NCBI GenBank assembly: GCA_003563465.1
Contig: PWVH01000037.1
Location: forward strand, 1 to 64,000
DNA length: 64,000 nt
Reading direction: 5' to 3'
Origin: Coriobacteriaceae bacterium
Lineage (GTDB): Bacteria; Actinomycetota; Coriobacteriia; Anaerosomatales; SLCP01
Of this stretch, positions 1-9,268 are shown piece after piece. Made by a program: the position numbers and the translations under genes. Numbering within the stretch: position 1 is the stretch's first letter; each line of letters begins with the position of its first letter. Under the pieces are notes generated by a model. That model did no database searches. It was not told where the DNA came from and saw nothing but the letters and a program-made list of their open reading frames with translations.

Positions 1-287
1 CGCAAGACGTCGCGGTACGCGACGAGAGCGAACGTCCCGGAACCTGGAAGCCGATCATCGCTCCGATGGTCGGGACTTTCTATCGTTCCCCTTCACCCGG
101 CGCCGATCCGTTCGTGGAGGTCGGCGATACCGTCGAGGAGGGACAGACTATCTGCATCCTCGAGGCGATGAAGCTGATGAACGAGATCACCGCCGAGGAG
201 CCCGGTGTCATCCGCGAGATCGTACTCGCCGACACTGAGCCGGTGGAGTACGGCACGATGCTCTTCTTCTACGAGCCACTGAGCTAG
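1..287 (+). CDS. accB: Biotin carboxyl carrier protein of acetyl-CoA carboxylase (5' end missing)
   Basis: C-terminal part of the biotin carrier of acetyl-CoA carboxylase, which ferries CO2 from biotin carboxylase to the carboxyltransferase in the first step of fatty acid synthesis. The frame is open from base 3 to the window edge, so the start lies upstream. Seen: the lipoyl/biotinyl fold APMVGTFYRSPSPGADPFVE, then the biotinylation site EAMKLMNE, whose Lys carries biotin, and the usual ending near MLFFYEPLS. It stops 3 bases before accC, so the two are an operon, as in many bacteria. The reading is secure; only the N-terminus is unknown. Confidence 0.95.
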   Translation, partial: QDVAVRDESERPGTWKPIIAPMVGTFYRSPSPGADPFVEVGDTVEEGQTICILEAMKLMNEITAEEPGVIREIVLADTEPVEYGTMLFFYEPLS

Positions 288-290
288 TTC

Positions 291-1664
291 ATGTTCGAGA
301 AGGTACTCATCGCCAACCGTGGAGAGATCGCACTCCGTGTCGTTCGTGCGTGCAAGGAGATGGGTATCGCCACCGTTGCCGTGTATTCGGAAACGGACCG
401 AGATTCGCTTCATGCGCGTGTTGCGGACGAATCGGTATGCATCGGCCCGCCTCAGAGTGCGCAGAGCTATCTCAGTATGCCCAACGTCATCTCCGCCGCC
501 TTGACGAGCGGAGCAGAAGCGATCCACCCGGGCTACGGCTTCCTCGCCGAGAACGCACGATTTGCGCGTGCTGTGGCCGACTCCGGAATCGCGTTCATAG
601 GACCATCACCCGAAGCGATCGAGAACATGGGCGATAAGGCGGTAGCTCGCAAGACCATGATGCAGGCGGGCGTGCCATGCGTACCAGGGTCGGATGGGCC
701 TGTCGATACGGCCGAAGAGGCGATGCTCTTTGCGGAGGAAGCTGGTTTTCCAGTGCTTATCAAGGCTTCTGCAGGTGGTGGCGGCAAGGGCATGCGAATA
801 GTAGAAGATGCTGCCGTGCTGGCCGGTCAGTTCGGCGCTGCGAAGAACGAGGCTGCGGCGGCCTTCGGCAACGACGCCGTCTACATCGAGCGCTACCTCA
901 AGCGTCCGCGCCACATAGAGATACAGGTGCTAGCCGACACCCATGGCAACGCGGTGCATCTCTTCGAGCGCGATTGTTCGATACAGCGCCGCCATCAGAA
1001 GTTGATCGAGGAAGCGCCGAGCCCCGCACTGACTCCCGAACTGCGCAAAGCGATGGGAGAGGCCGCGTTGCTTGCAGTGCGAGCCGTCGATTACGTAAAC
1101 GCGGGCACCGTGGAGTTCTTGCTGGATCAGGACGGGTCTTTCTACTTCATGGAGATGAACACTCGCGTTCAAGTCGAGCATCCCGTAACAGAGCAGATCA
1201 CCGGCGTGGACATCATCAAGGAACAGATTCGCATCGCTTCTGGTGAACCCATGAGACACGCAAACCAGGATTCGTTAGAGCTGCGCGGCCATGCCATCGA
1301 GTTCCGCATAAACGCCGAGGATCCCGAGAATGATTTCCGCCCTAATCCCGGCGAAGTCACGGTCTTCAATGCTCCTGGGGGTCTGGGCGTCCGCGTGGAC
1401 AGCCATCTCTACTCCGGTTACAGAGTCCCTCCTCACTACGATTCGCTGATAGCTAAGCTCATCGTGTGGGGGGAGACACGGGCCGAGGCGGTTGCTAGAG
1501 GGCGCCGTGCCCTGGACGAGTTCATCATCGTCGGCATACCGACCACCCTATCTTTTCATCAGGCGGTCATAGAGACCGAAGCATTCGCAGCTGGGGACGT
1601 CTATACTGACTTCATAGACGAGCACATGAGCGCGAAGACGGACTCCGGCGGAGGTGAAGCATGA
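291..1664 (+). CDS. accC: Biotin carboxylase subunit of acetyl-CoA carboxylase
   Basis: ATP-dependent carboxylation of the biotin on AccB, using bicarbonate. The 457-residue length is typical. Seen: N-terminal KVLIANRGEIALRVVRA, the ATP-grasp glycine-rich loop KASAGGGGKGMR (about residues 157-168), and the catalytic/metal stretch MEMNTRVQVEHPVTE near residue 290. It starts at ATG 3 bases after accB. No carboxyltransferase (accA/accD) follows; the next genes are Asp23-like and nusB, so the carboxyltransferase must be encoded elsewhere. Alternatives such as pyruvate or propionyl-CoA carboxylase biotin subunits share the fold, but the adjacent short AccB supports acetyl-CoA carboxylase. Confidence 0.95.
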   Translation: MFEKVLIANRGEIALRVVRACKEMGIATVAVYSETDRDSLHARVADESVCIGPPQSAQSYLSMPNVISAALTSGAEAIHPGYGFLAENARFARAVADSGIAFIGPSPEAIENMGDKAVARKTMMQAGVPCVPGSDGPVDTAEEAMLFAEEAGFPVLIKASAGGGGKGMRIVEDAAVLAGQFGAAKNEAAAAFGNDAVYIERYLKRPRHIEIQVLADTHGNAVHLFERDCSIQRRHQKLIEEAPSPALTPELRKAMGEAALLAVRAVDYVNAGTVEFLLDQDGSFYFMEMNTRVQVEHPVTEQITGVDIIKEQIRIASGEPMRHANQDSLELRGHAIEFRINAEDPENDFRPNPGEVTVFNAPGGLGVRVDSHLYSGYRVPPHYDSLIAKLIVWGETRAEAVARGRRALDEFIIVGIPTTLSFHQAVIETEAFAAGDVYTDFIDEHMSAKTDSGGGEA

Positions 1665-1665
1665 G

Positions 1666-2007
1666 ATGACCGACGAGATCCGGCTCGAGGGACTTGGTGT
1701 GACACCGGGAGTACTCGACACCATAGTCACGCTTGCCGTCCGGGGTATAGACGGCTTAGCCTTCGCTTCCTCAGGACATGGCATCGGCGGACTCGTGAAC
1801 CGCGCCTCTGGTAAAGCTGCGGAGTTCACGGTCGACGACGATGGAGCCGTGGCCGTGAAGGTACACATCACTGTGGTTTACGGCACTCCGTTGATGGATG
1901 TGGCTCGAACCGTTCAGGCGGCGATTGCCGATGCGATTCACAGTCAGATCGGCGCGCGCGTCGGTGCGGTCGATGTCTACATCGATGATGTCGAGTTCTC
2001 CGCGTGA
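1666..2007 (+). CDS. Asp23/Gls24 family envelope stress protein
   Basis: A 113-residue Asp23/Gls24 family protein. Members in Firmicutes and Actinobacteria are small, abundant, membrane-associated proteins linked to cell envelope stress; the exact role here is not known. Seen: the family pattern GVTPGVLDTIVTLAVRGIDG near the N-terminus, then VKVHITVVYGTPL and a C-terminal helix VARTVQAAIADAIHSQIG. ATG 1666 is preferred over the in-frame GTG at 1654 because GGAGG at 1649-1653 is 12 bases from the ATG and touches the GTG. It sits between accC and nusB, overlapping the latter by 4 bases (GTGA). Confidence 0.85.
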   Translation: MTDEIRLEGLGVTPGVLDTIVTLAVRGIDGLAFASSGHGIGGLVNRASGKAAEFTVDDDGAVAVKVHITVVYGTPLMDVARTVQAAIADAIHSQIGARVGAVDVYIDDVEFSA

Positions 2008-2477
2008 GCGTGGATGGTCAAACGGCGTACCCGGCGGACAGGATGCAAGAGCGTAGCAGGTCGCGTCTACAAGCGTTGCAGATTCTATATCAGGCCGACA
2101 TCGTGGGAGTGGACGTCTCCTACATCCTCGAGTCCGGCACGTACAACACCGCAGACGGGGAACCTTCCGAATTCTGTCGCGAACTGCTCCTCGGCACCGA
2201 ATCTCACAGCAACGAGATCGATGAAGCCATCGGCTCGACGTCGAAACACTGGACTGTCTCGCGCATGCCTCTTGTGGACCGCAACATCTTGCGTCTAGCG
2301 ACGTATGAGATACTCTACTGTGATTCCATACCGGTCTCGGTATCGATCAACGAGGCTGTCGAGATGGCGAAGACATATGGCGGTGAAGACTCATCTCGAT
2401 TCGTGAATGGTGTTCTCGGCCGGATCGCCGAGACGTTCGGAAGCGAGAAAGGCGGGGACTCCGAGGCGGATGAATGA
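2004..2477 (+). CDS. nusB: Transcription antitermination / rRNA processing factor NusB
   Basis: NusB binds boxA RNA with NusE (S10) and promotes antitermination and maturation of rRNA transcripts. At 157 residues it is a normal length. Seen: the N-terminal helix with RSRSRLQALQILYQADI, and the C-terminal part VDRNILRLATYEILY followed by IPVSVSINEAVEMAKTYG and RFVNGVLGRI, all hallmark NusB blocks. The GTG start overlaps the Asp23-like stop (GTGA), implying translational coupling. Its end overlaps xseB by 8 bases. Confidence 0.95.
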   Translation: MSVDGQTAYPADRMQERSRSRLQALQILYQADIVGVDVSYILESGTYNTADGEPSEFCRELLLGTESHSNEIDEAIGSTSKHWTVSRMPLVDRNILRLATYEILYCDSIPVSVSINEAVEMAKTYGGEDSSRFVNGVLGRIAETFGSEKGGDSEADE

Positions 2478-2787
2478 CGAACGATACACGTTCGCGGAGG
2501 CGCGCACACGTCTCGAAGAGATCGTGACGCAGGTGCGCAAGAAGGACACATCGTTAGAGAAGAGCCTCGATCTGCTGGAAGAAGGGGTACACCTCGCGAA
2601 CGTCTGCACCGAACTCTCCGAGAATACCGAGTGGGATACGATCGTCGACGGAGAGCTCTCGGAGGGCCCCAAGAGCGAGGAGGATAGCAACGAAGGCTCA
2701 GGTCCAAGCAGCGACATCCAGGCCTTTCAAGATGGATCGCCTGATGGAGTCGACCGGCCAGCGGACGGGACTATCCAGGAGACGTGA
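2470..2787 (+). CDS. xseB: Exodeoxyribonuclease VII small subunit
   Basis: Small subunit of exonuclease VII, which degrades single-stranded DNA together with XseA. Seen: the helical core YTFAEARTRLEEIVTQVRKK followed by LEKSLDLLEEGVHLANVC, which is the whole XseB domain (about residues 6-60). The remaining roughly 45 residues are an acidic, Ser/Gly-rich tail not typical of the family (105 residues against about 60-85). ATG 2470 lies within the end of nusB. The usual partner xseA is not adjacent. Confidence 0.88.
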   Translation: MNDERYTFAEARTRLEEIVTQVRKKDTSLEKSLDLLEEGVHLANVCTELSENTEWDTIVDGELSEGPKSEEDSNEGSGPSSDIQAFQDGSPDGVDRPADGTIQET

Positions 2788-2889
2788 GCTTGTGGCTGCG
2801 CGTTCGAGAGTCCTCTCGCTCGGGTCCCTGGGCCGCAACATCATCCGTCGAGAGTCTCGGCCTGCGTTGCGAGTTCGTGAGCAAAGCAC

Positions 2890-4866
2890 GTGGGAGATGA
2901 TCGCCTCTTGAGCGATAAGCGAATCTTAGATTGCATCGACTCGCCGGAGGAGCTCCGCGGTCTTTCTGACAGCGCGCTCGAGCGGCTGGCAGCCGAGATT
3001 CGCGACACGTTGGTTGCCACAGTGGCTATGACGGGCGGACATCTCGCGCCTAACCTCGGTGTGGTGGAGTTGACTATAGGGCTTCACCTGGGGTTGCACT
3101 GTCCCGAGGATAGGATTATCTGGGATGTCGGGCATCAATCCTACGTGCACAAGCTTCTGACGGGGCGGCGGGCTCATTTCGACACGCTGCGTCAGTACGG
3201 AGGCCTGTGCGGTTTCCCGAAACGTAGCGAGAGCGAATACGACTGCTTCGACACGGGACACGCGTCGAACTCCCTTTCGGTAGCCTTGGGGATAGCTCTG
3301 GCACGAGATGCCGTCGGGGGTGATGAGACTGTCTGCGCGGTCATCGGCGACGGGTCGATGACAGGCGGTATGGCCTTCGAGGCTCTAAACCACATCGGAC
3401 ATCTCGGCACACGTCTGGTGATAGTTCTCAACGATAACGACATGTCCATAGCACAGAACGTCGGGGCCCTGGCAGGCTACCTAGCCCGTGTACGTCTGGA
3501 TCCCAGATACATTTCTCTTCGCGACGACGTGGAGAGCGCCTTGGCGCGTACAAAGCTGGGCGCGGCTGTGGTGGCTGCCGGAGAGGCGGCAAAGGAATCG
3601 TTCAAGCAACTGCTAGTGCCCGGCATGCTCTTCGAGGAACTAGGTCACAAGTATGTGGGACCCATAGACGGGCACGATATCCGCGCGGTGGAATCAGCGG
3701 TGGCCCGTGCGGCAAGGGTCGATGGCCCTGTGATCATCCATGCCGTCACCCGTAAGGGCGCTGGCTACGCGTATGCGGAGGACAAGCCGGACACCTTTCA
3801 CGGCATCAGCCCATTCGAGATAGCAACCGGCAAGGTGAACGGTTCAGGCGGACCGGTCTCCTACACCGAGGCCTTCAGCAGGGCACTTCTACTCGAGGCG
3901 GAGCGAGACGATCGAATCGTCGCCATAACTGCGGCTATGCCCTCGGGCACTGGACTGGACGCTTTCGCGGCCACGTTTCCCGATCGGTTCTTCGATGTCG
4001 GCATAGCGGAGCAGCATGCCGTTGGACTCGCTGCAGGGCTGGCGCTAGGCGGACGAGTGCCCGTGGTGGCCATCTACTCGACGTTCCTGCAGCGGGCTTA
4101 CGATCAGTTGATCATGGATGTCGCGCTACAGAACCACCATGTCGTCTTCTGTCTCGATCGTGCCGGACTGGTGGGCGAAGACGGTCCGACCCACCACGGG
4201 GTGTTCGACCTGACCTATCTACGCTCGATTCCGAACCTGATGATCATGGCTCCGGCAGACGAAGCCGAACTCACGCATATGCTGCACACGGCTCTCGCCG
4301 CCGACGGCCCTATCGCCCTTCGCTATCCCAGGGGAAGCGGACTGGGTGTCCCGGCTCCCCAGCAACCGGTCGTACTTGAGGCGGGCAAGGCCGAAGTGCG
4401 TCGAAGCGGAGAGGACGTGGCCTTGCTGGCTGCGGGTCGAATGGTCGGAGCCTCCGAGGCGGCAGCTGACCTTCTGGCTGCGGATGGGGTCACCGCGAGT
4501 GTGGTCAACCTGCGTTGGATCAAACCGCTGGACCTCGAAACGGTCTCGTGGGCTGCTGCGAATCACAAACTCCTGGTGACCATTGAAGAGAACACCGGTC
4601 TCGGTGGTGTTGGCGCCGCAGTCCTGGAGGGCCTGTCCGATCTGGCCATGGATGCACCGGTACTGCGCCTTTCTGTTCCTGATTGTTTCGTGACCCACGG
4701 TGCAATGGACAAGCTGCTTGCCGAGGTGGGACTCACTGCTGATGGAATCAGAGGAGCGGTACTCGGCCGGCTTTCCGATCTTCTCGTCGAGCCTTCTGCT
4801 GAGTCGCCCATGCCGGTGGAGGATAGTGCCGATGAGAAGGCAACGAGCCGACGTCGTCCTCACTGA
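2890..4866 (+). CDS. dxs: 1-deoxy-D-xylulose-5-phosphate synthase
   Basis: Thiamine-diphosphate enzyme that condenses pyruvate and glyceraldehyde 3-phosphate, the first step of the MEP isoprenoid pathway that feeds undecaprenyl phosphate for cell wall work. Length 658. Seen: MTGGHLAPNLGVVELT, the ThDP motif VIGDGSMTGG (GDG at 153-155) with NDNDMSIAQNVGAL, the pyrimidine-domain block DVGIAEQHAVGLAAGLAL, and GLVGEDGPTHHGVFDL. GTG 2890 is given, but TTG 2908 has a better spaced GGGAG (2892-2896) and would shorten the protein by six residues. The 102 bases between xseB and dxs hold no recognisable gene; a prenyltransferase ispA, often found here, is absent. Confidence 0.96.
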   Translation: MGDDRLLSDKRILDCIDSPEELRGLSDSALERLAAEIRDTLVATVAMTGGHLAPNLGVVELTIGLHLGLHCPEDRIIWDVGHQSYVHKLLTGRRAHFDTLRQYGGLCGFPKRSESEYDCFDTGHASNSLSVALGIALARDAVGGDETVCAVIGDGSMTGGMAFEALNHIGHLGTRLVIVLNDNDMSIAQNVGALAGYLARVRLDPRYISLRDDVESALARTKLGAAVVAAGEAAKESFKQLLVPGMLFEELGHKYVGPIDGHDIRAVESAVARAARVDGPVIIHAVTRKGAGYAYAEDKPDTFHGISPFEIATGKVNGSGGPVSYTEAFSRALLLEAERDDRIVAITAAMPSGTGLDAFAATFPDRFFDVGIAEQHAVGLAAGLALGGRVPVVAIYSTFLQRAYDQLIMDVALQNHHVVFCLDRAGLVGEDGPTHHGVFDLTYLRSIPNLMIMAPADEAELTHMLHTALAADGPIALRYPRGSGLGVPAPQQPVVLEAGKAEVRRSGEDVALLAAGRMVGASEAAADLLAADGVTASVVNLRWIKPLDLETVSWAAANHKLLVTIEENTGLGGVGAAVLEGLSDLAMDAPVLRLSVPDCFVTHGAMDKLLAEVGLTADGIRGAVLGRLSDLLVEPSAESPMPVEDSADEKATSRRRPH

Positions 4867-5626
4867 GCGGGGCGTCTTCTCCTCGCGTCAGCGTGCGCGA
4901 GCTGCGATCATGGCAGGCGAGGTACGGATCGGCGGCAAACCGGTGCTCAAGGCCGGCGAGATGGTCGAGCCCGAAGCAAAGGTCGAGGTGGTGGACAGCC
5001 TCCGGTATGTCTCACGCGGAGGCCATAAGCTCGCGGCTGCTCTGGAGGTCTTCGGGTTGAGTGTCGCCGGAATGCGGGCCGTGGACGTCGGGGCTTCCAC
5101 AGGCGGGTTCACCGACTGTCTGCTGCAAGACGGCGCTGCCGAGGTAGTGGCAATAGATGTCGGCTACGGACAGCTGGCCTGGGAGATACGTCAAGATGAT
5201 CGCGTCTTGGTATTCGAGCGGACCAACATCCGTGAGGTGGTTCCAGAGGTCGTAGGAGCCCCCTTCGACCTTGCCGCGGTGGATGTGTCCTTCATAGGAC
5301 TGTCGAAGGTCTTGCCACACGTATGTCGCCTATTGGGCGAGAAAGGCCAGCTTCTAGCTCTGGTAAAGCCACAGTTCGAAGCGGGTAAGAGTCGTGTGGG
5401 AAAAAAGGGCGTTGTGCGTGACCCCCAGGCTCACGTGCAGGTGTTGCGTGGAGTCGCAAAGGTCGCCGAAGAGCAAGGCTTGATAGTGAGAGGGATGACG
5501 TGGTCGCCACTGACCGGTCCTGCGGGTAACATCGAGTTCTGGTTGTGGGCTGCGCGCGAGGGGACTCGCATGCAGCCAGATCCCGAGGAGATCGTGTTGC
5601 AGGCTCACGCCGAGTTAGGGGAGTGA
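4832..5626 (+). CDS. tlyA: TlyA family 16S/23S rRNA 2'-O-methyltransferase (S4 + FtsJ-like)
   Basis: Predicted SAM-dependent 2'-O-methyltransferase of rRNA, of the TlyA family (capreomycin sensitivity in mycobacteria). It has 264 residues. Domains: an N-terminal S4-like RNA-binding domain (about 3-60, with LTERGVFSSRQRARAAIMAG) and an FtsJ/RrmJ Rossmann fold (SAM loop AVDVGASTGGFTDCLL). Also seen are DVSFIGLSKVLP and LVKPQFEAGKSRVGKKGVVR. ATG 4832 is chosen because of GGAGG at 4818-4822. It overlaps the end of dxs by 35 bases in another frame, and dxs-tlyA-nadK-recN is a known actinobacterial order. Confidence 0.93.
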   Translation: MRRQRADVVLTERGVFSSRQRARAAIMAGEVRIGGKPVLKAGEMVEPEAKVEVVDSLRYVSRGGHKLAAALEVFGLSVAGMRAVDVGASTGGFTDCLLQDGAAEVVAIDVGYGQLAWEIRQDDRVLVFERTNIREVVPEVVGAPFDLAAVDVSFIGLSKVLPHVCRLLGEKGQLLALVKPQFEAGKSRVGKKGVVRDPQAHVQVLRGVAKVAEEQGLIVRGMTWSPLTGPAGNIEFWLWAAREGTRMQPDPEEIVLQAHAELGE

Positions 5627-5630
5627 TAGA

Positions 5631-6479
5631 GTGCGGGTTCTCCTGGTACCGAATACCGCCAATCCGGCGTCGCTTGACGCCGCGTCGGAACTGGCATCGT
5701 GGCTTGTGGTGTCAGGCGTGGAGCCGGTTCTGGCTTCGGAGGATGCGAGCGAGTGTGGCCTCGAGGAACACAGCGCGTCTCCCAGCGACATAGGGAAGCC
5801 AATTCTGGCAGTGGCCCTCGGCGGAGACGGGACCATTCTCAAGACGGTTCACCTACTGGGGGAGGCAGAGGTTCCGATCCTCGGCGTGAACCTAGGGAGA
5901 CTGGGCTTCATGGCCGGCACGGGAGCCGAGCGTGTGCGGGAAGCGGTTGAGGCCGCGCTGGCGGGGGAGGGGCGGATTGAGCGTCGTAGAACACTGGCGG
6001 TCTCGGTCTCGGCCGGAGGCCGGGAGACAAGTCGGTATCGCGCGCTCAACGAAGTCTACGTAGGCCGCGGGACTTCGATGCGTGTGGTGGACTTGGAGCT
6101 TTCCGTCAACGGCACCTTGGTGTCGCGACTCCGTTGTGACGGTATCATCGTCGCAACCGCGACCGGTTCGACCGCCTACGCGCTGTCGGCAGGGGGCCCG
6201 ATCGTGTCTCCCGATCTCGAGTCAATGGTGGTTGTCCACGTCGCACCGCATGCATTGGCATCGCGCGCACTAGTGCTAGGTGCTTCTGACCGAGTGGACG
6301 TGCGCCTGCCGAATCCTGCTCGCAGGGACGCATGCTTATCGGTCGACGGCACGCTCGTAGATGACCTTGCCGACATAGAATCAGTGACGATGGTGCTCGG
6401 CGAGTACGATGTCTTGCTGATCAGGCTTGAGGGCCGCGACTTCTATGAGGTCGTCCGATCCGAGTTCTTGCGAGGATGA
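5631..6479 (+). CDS. nadK: NAD kinase
   Basis: Phosphorylates NAD to NADP with ATP or polyphosphate. The 282-residue length is normal. Seen: the diagnostic GGDGT motif (residues 64-68, AVALGGDGTILKT), GVNLGRLGFMAG, the NE motif in ALNEVYVGRGTSMR, and CDGIIVATATGSTAYALSAG with GGPIVSP. GTG start with GGGGAG at 5617-5622 just upstream, overlapping the tlyA stop region; it ends in an ATGA overlap with recN. Confidence 0.96.
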   Translation: MRVLLVPNTANPASLDAASELASWLVVSGVEPVLASEDASECGLEEHSASPSDIGKPILAVALGGDGTILKTVHLLGEAEVPILGVNLGRLGFMAGTGAERVREAVEAALAGEGRIERRRTLAVSVSAGGRETSRYRALNEVYVGRGTSMRVVDLELSVNGTLVSRLRCDGIIVATATGSTAYALSAGGPIVSPDLESMVVVHVAPHALASRALVLGASDRVDVRLPNPARRDACLSVDGTLVDDLADIESVTMVLGEYDVLLIRLEGRDFYEVVRSEFLRG

Positions 6480-8125
6480 CCGTGCTGGAAGAGCTTCATG
6501 TCACAAACCTCGCGCTAATCGAGGATGTCTGGATCGGATTCGATTCCGGCATGACTGTTCTTACCGGTGAGACGGGCACGGGCAAGACCGCGCTCGTCGG
6601 TGCGCTCAAGTTGCTCGTAGGCGAGCGGGCGGATTCGACTATGGTGCGGTCCGGATCAGCCGAGGCGGTAGTGGAAGGCCGTTTCGTCGTAGGCGGGTCG
6701 GAGATGGTGGCCCAGCGACGCGTGACAGCCGACGGCCGCTCTCGATGCGTACTCGACGGCGAGATGGTGACGGTGACCGTTCTTGGCGAGAGACTCGGCC
6801 CGATCGTGGATTTGCACGGGCAGCACGAGCATCAGTCCCTGCTATCTCCGTCCAGTCATGCGCACTATCTCGATCGTTCGATAGGAGAACCGGCTCTGGA
6901 GGCGTTGGAGGAGTACCGGAGTGCTCGTGCAGAGCATGACGAAGCGGCGGCTGAGTTGGATCATGCCGAGACGGCCCTGGCTGACGCGATGCAGCATGCG
7001 GAGCACCTGCGGTTCGTGATCGGTGAGATAGAAGCTCTAGATCCGCGCCCCGGCGAGGACGAAGAACTCGAACTGAGGCTCCCGGCACTTACGCACGCAG
7101 AGCGGCTCTTAGAAGCGGCTTGGGCGCTTTGCGATGCGCTCAGAGGAGAAGGAGGAGCGGGTGAGGTCCTGGCATCTGCAATTGTCTCGCTGGAGCGGTC
7201 GAAAGGATTGGATCCCACACTCGACTCTTTGTCGGAGCGCGCCGAGGCTCTCTTCGCCGAGATCGATGACTTGGGCACGGAGGCGCGTTCTTACGCTGAA
7301 TCCGTCGAGCACGACCCGCAGACACTCGATGAAGTACATGCGCGGCTGGCAAGCCTTTCGGGACTCAAGAAGAAATATGGTCCGGCACTGGATGGCGTGT
7401 TGGCGACGCTTGGAGATGCTCGCAGACGATCGGCAGCCATCGAGACGGGCGATGTCATCGTGCGAAACGGACAGAAGCGTCTGAATGCAGCTCGCGAGCG
7501 GCTAAGGCTCGCGGCATCTCGGCTTTCCGAGACGCGGCGCGAAGCAGTCGGCGCTTTCACCGATTCGTTGGCGACAGCGGCGAGCGAACTGAATATGGCA
7601 GGTGCTCGCTTCGATGTAGTCTTTACCGAGCTGCCCTTCTCCTCTTGGGGTCTTAGCGGCTCCGAAAGGGTAGAGTTCTGCTTCTCGCCTGCAGAAGGAG
7701 AGCCTGCGCGCCCACTGACAAAGATCGTGTCTGGTGGCGAGTTGTCCAGAGTGATGCTTGCGCTCAAGAGCGTGCTAGGGGATGCAGACGATGTACCAGT
7801 ACTGGTCTTTGACGAAGTGGACGCTGGCATAGGTGGTGTGACCGGTTTGACCGTGGGTGAAAGACTCGCCAGTCTTGCCTCGGGCCACCAGGTTCTCGTC
7901 GTGACGCATCTTGCTCAGGTCGCGGCGTTCGCCGACAGACATTTGGCGGTGGGCAGACGTGAGGTTGACGGGCGCACGGTGACGGTCGTAGAGGCGGTGG
8001 AAGGTCCGAATCGAGTCGCCGAGATCGCCCGTATGCTATCCGGCAGAGACAGCGAAGCGAGCCTGACTCACGCCCAGGAACTCCTTGCCCAGGTCAGGAA
8101 GGCAGCGGGTAGGGTGGGCGCATGA
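6476..8125 (+). CDS. recN: DNA repair protein RecN (SMC-like ATPase)
   Basis: SMC-family ATPase that acts early in double-strand break repair. Length 549. Seen: N-terminal ATPase half with Walker A GETGTGKT (31-38) and the Q-loop region VDLHGQHEHQSLL; a long coiled-coil middle rich in Glu, Ala and Leu (about 140-400, broken by the hinge-like region); then the signature VSGGELSRVMLALK and Walker B VLVFDEVDAGIGG, ending with TVGERLASLASGHQVLVVTHLAQVAA in pieces. ATGA overlap with nadK and GTGA-like overlap with steA show a coupled operon. Confidence 0.96.
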   Translation: MTVLEELHVTNLALIEDVWIGFDSGMTVLTGETGTGKTALVGALKLLVGERADSTMVRSGSAEAVVEGRFVVGGSEMVAQRRVTADGRSRCVLDGEMVTVTVLGERLGPIVDLHGQHEHQSLLSPSSHAHYLDRSIGEPALEALEEYRSARAEHDEAAAELDHAETALADAMQHAEHLRFVIGEIEALDPRPGEDEELELRLPALTHAERLLEAAWALCDALRGEGGAGEVLASAIVSLERSKGLDPTLDSLSERAEALFAEIDDLGTEARSYAESVEHDPQTLDEVHARLASLSGLKKKYGPALDGVLATLGDARRRSAAIETGDVIVRNGQKRLNAARERLRLAASRLSETRREAVGAFTDSLATAASELNMAGARFDVVFTELPFSSWGLSGSERVEFCFSPAEGEPARPLTKIVSGGELSRVMLALKSVLGDADDVPVLVFDEVDAGIGGVTGLTVGERLASLASGHQVLVVTHLAQVAAFADRHLAVGRREVDGRTVTVVEAVEGPNRVAEIARMLSGRDSEASLTHAQELLAQVRKAAGRVGA

Positions 8126-9243
8126 GATATCGGGGGACCGCCCGTCTCGACAAGCGTACAAAGGACCTCATCAACCGTCTTGGCAAAGACGACATCGCCA
8201 TCATCGACCATGTCGACATGGATCGAGTGAGCGCCGAGGGCCTACTTGATACGGGTGTCGAAGTGGTGGTGAATGCATCTCCATCCATTTCCGGCATGTA
8301 TCCGAATGTGGGTCCTTTGCTGCTCGCTCGAGCCGGCGTGCAGATTCTCGATGCAGTCGGTCCCGAGGTGTTCGAGCGTGTTCGCGAAGGCGATCAGGTG
8401 GAGGTAGTCGGTGGTGATTTGCTGCGCGACGGAAGTATCGTGGCCTCCGGCGTTCGACTGACGGTAAGCTCGATCGCAGAGGCCATGGAGGTCGCCAAGA
8501 GCGGCATCGGGGAACAACTCGATCGTTTCGCACGCAATACCTTAGCTTTTCTAGAGAAAGAGAAGGTGCTGCTCGCCGAGGGAGTCGGCGTTCCTCAGGT
8601 GCGTACGCCCATCAGCGGACGTCACGTGCTTGTAGTGGTCAGGGGCTATGACTACCGTGAGGACCTCGAGACACTCAAGCCTTACATACGCGAGGTTCGA
8701 CCAGTGCTGATCGGTGTGGACGGGGGAGCCGATGCGATTCGAGAGGCTGGTTTCTCACCGGACATAGTCGTGGGCGATATGGACTCGGTCAGCGATGAGA
8801 TGCTTACCAGCGGGGTGGAGATCGTAGCTCACGCGTATCCGGACGGGCGATCTCCGGCAAAAGAGCGTCTCGACAGACTCGGGTTGGATGCGACCTCTTG
8901 GGCAATCGGGGCAACGAGCGAAGATCTCGCGCTGCTGCTTGCCTACGAGTCCGGAGCGGATCTGATAGTGGCTGTGGGGACCCATGCTAACCTCATGGAG
9001 TATCTAGACAAGGGGCGCAAAGGTATGGCGTCGACGTTCCTCGTGCGTCTGAAGGTCGGCCCCAAGCTCGTCGATGCCAAGGGCGTCAGCAAGCTCTACC
9101 GTACTTCTGTAGGCCCGGCCGACCTAGTTCTACTGGCTGGCGCGGCTGTTTTGGTCGTGTCAGTGGTGATCACCATATCGCCCATGGCCCGCACGATGAT
9201 CGGTTTGGTGCTGCTGCGTCTGAGGGCCTGGATAGGCATTTGA
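8122..9243 (+). CDS. steA: Putative cytokinetic ring protein SteA (TPPK-like fold)
   Basis: Homologue of SteA, described in Corynebacterium as a septal protein acting with SteB in cell separation. It has 373 residues. The soluble part contains a thiamin-pyrophosphokinase-like core (GVDGGADAIREAGFSPDIVVGDMDS in pieces, about 195-225), but the thiamin-binding context is not conserved, so enzymatic activity is doubtful. The C-terminus carries one or two hydrophobic segments (about 330-350 LVLLAGAAVLVVSVVITIS and 355-372), anchoring it to the membrane. It is followed 25 bases later by steB, the expected partner. The name rests on family resemblance and synteny. Confidence 0.85.
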   Translation: MRYRGTARLDKRTKDLINRLGKDDIAIIDHVDMDRVSAEGLLDTGVEVVVNASPSISGMYPNVGPLLLARAGVQILDAVGPEVFERVREGDQVEVVGGDLLRDGSIVASGVRLTVSSIAEAMEVAKSGIGEQLDRFARNTLAFLEKEKVLLAEGVGVPQVRTPISGRHVLVVVRGYDYREDLETLKPYIREVRPVLIGVDGGADAIREAGFSPDIVVGDMDSVSDEMLTSGVEIVAHAYPDGRSPAKERLDRLGLDATSWAIGATSEDLALLLAYESGADLIVAVGTHANLMEYLDKGRKGMASTFLVRLKVGPKLVDAKGVSKLYRTSVGPADLVLLAGAAVLVVSVVITISPMARTMIGLVLLRLRAWIGI

Positions 9244-9268
9244 TGGCTTTTCTTGTGAGGAGTCGAGG

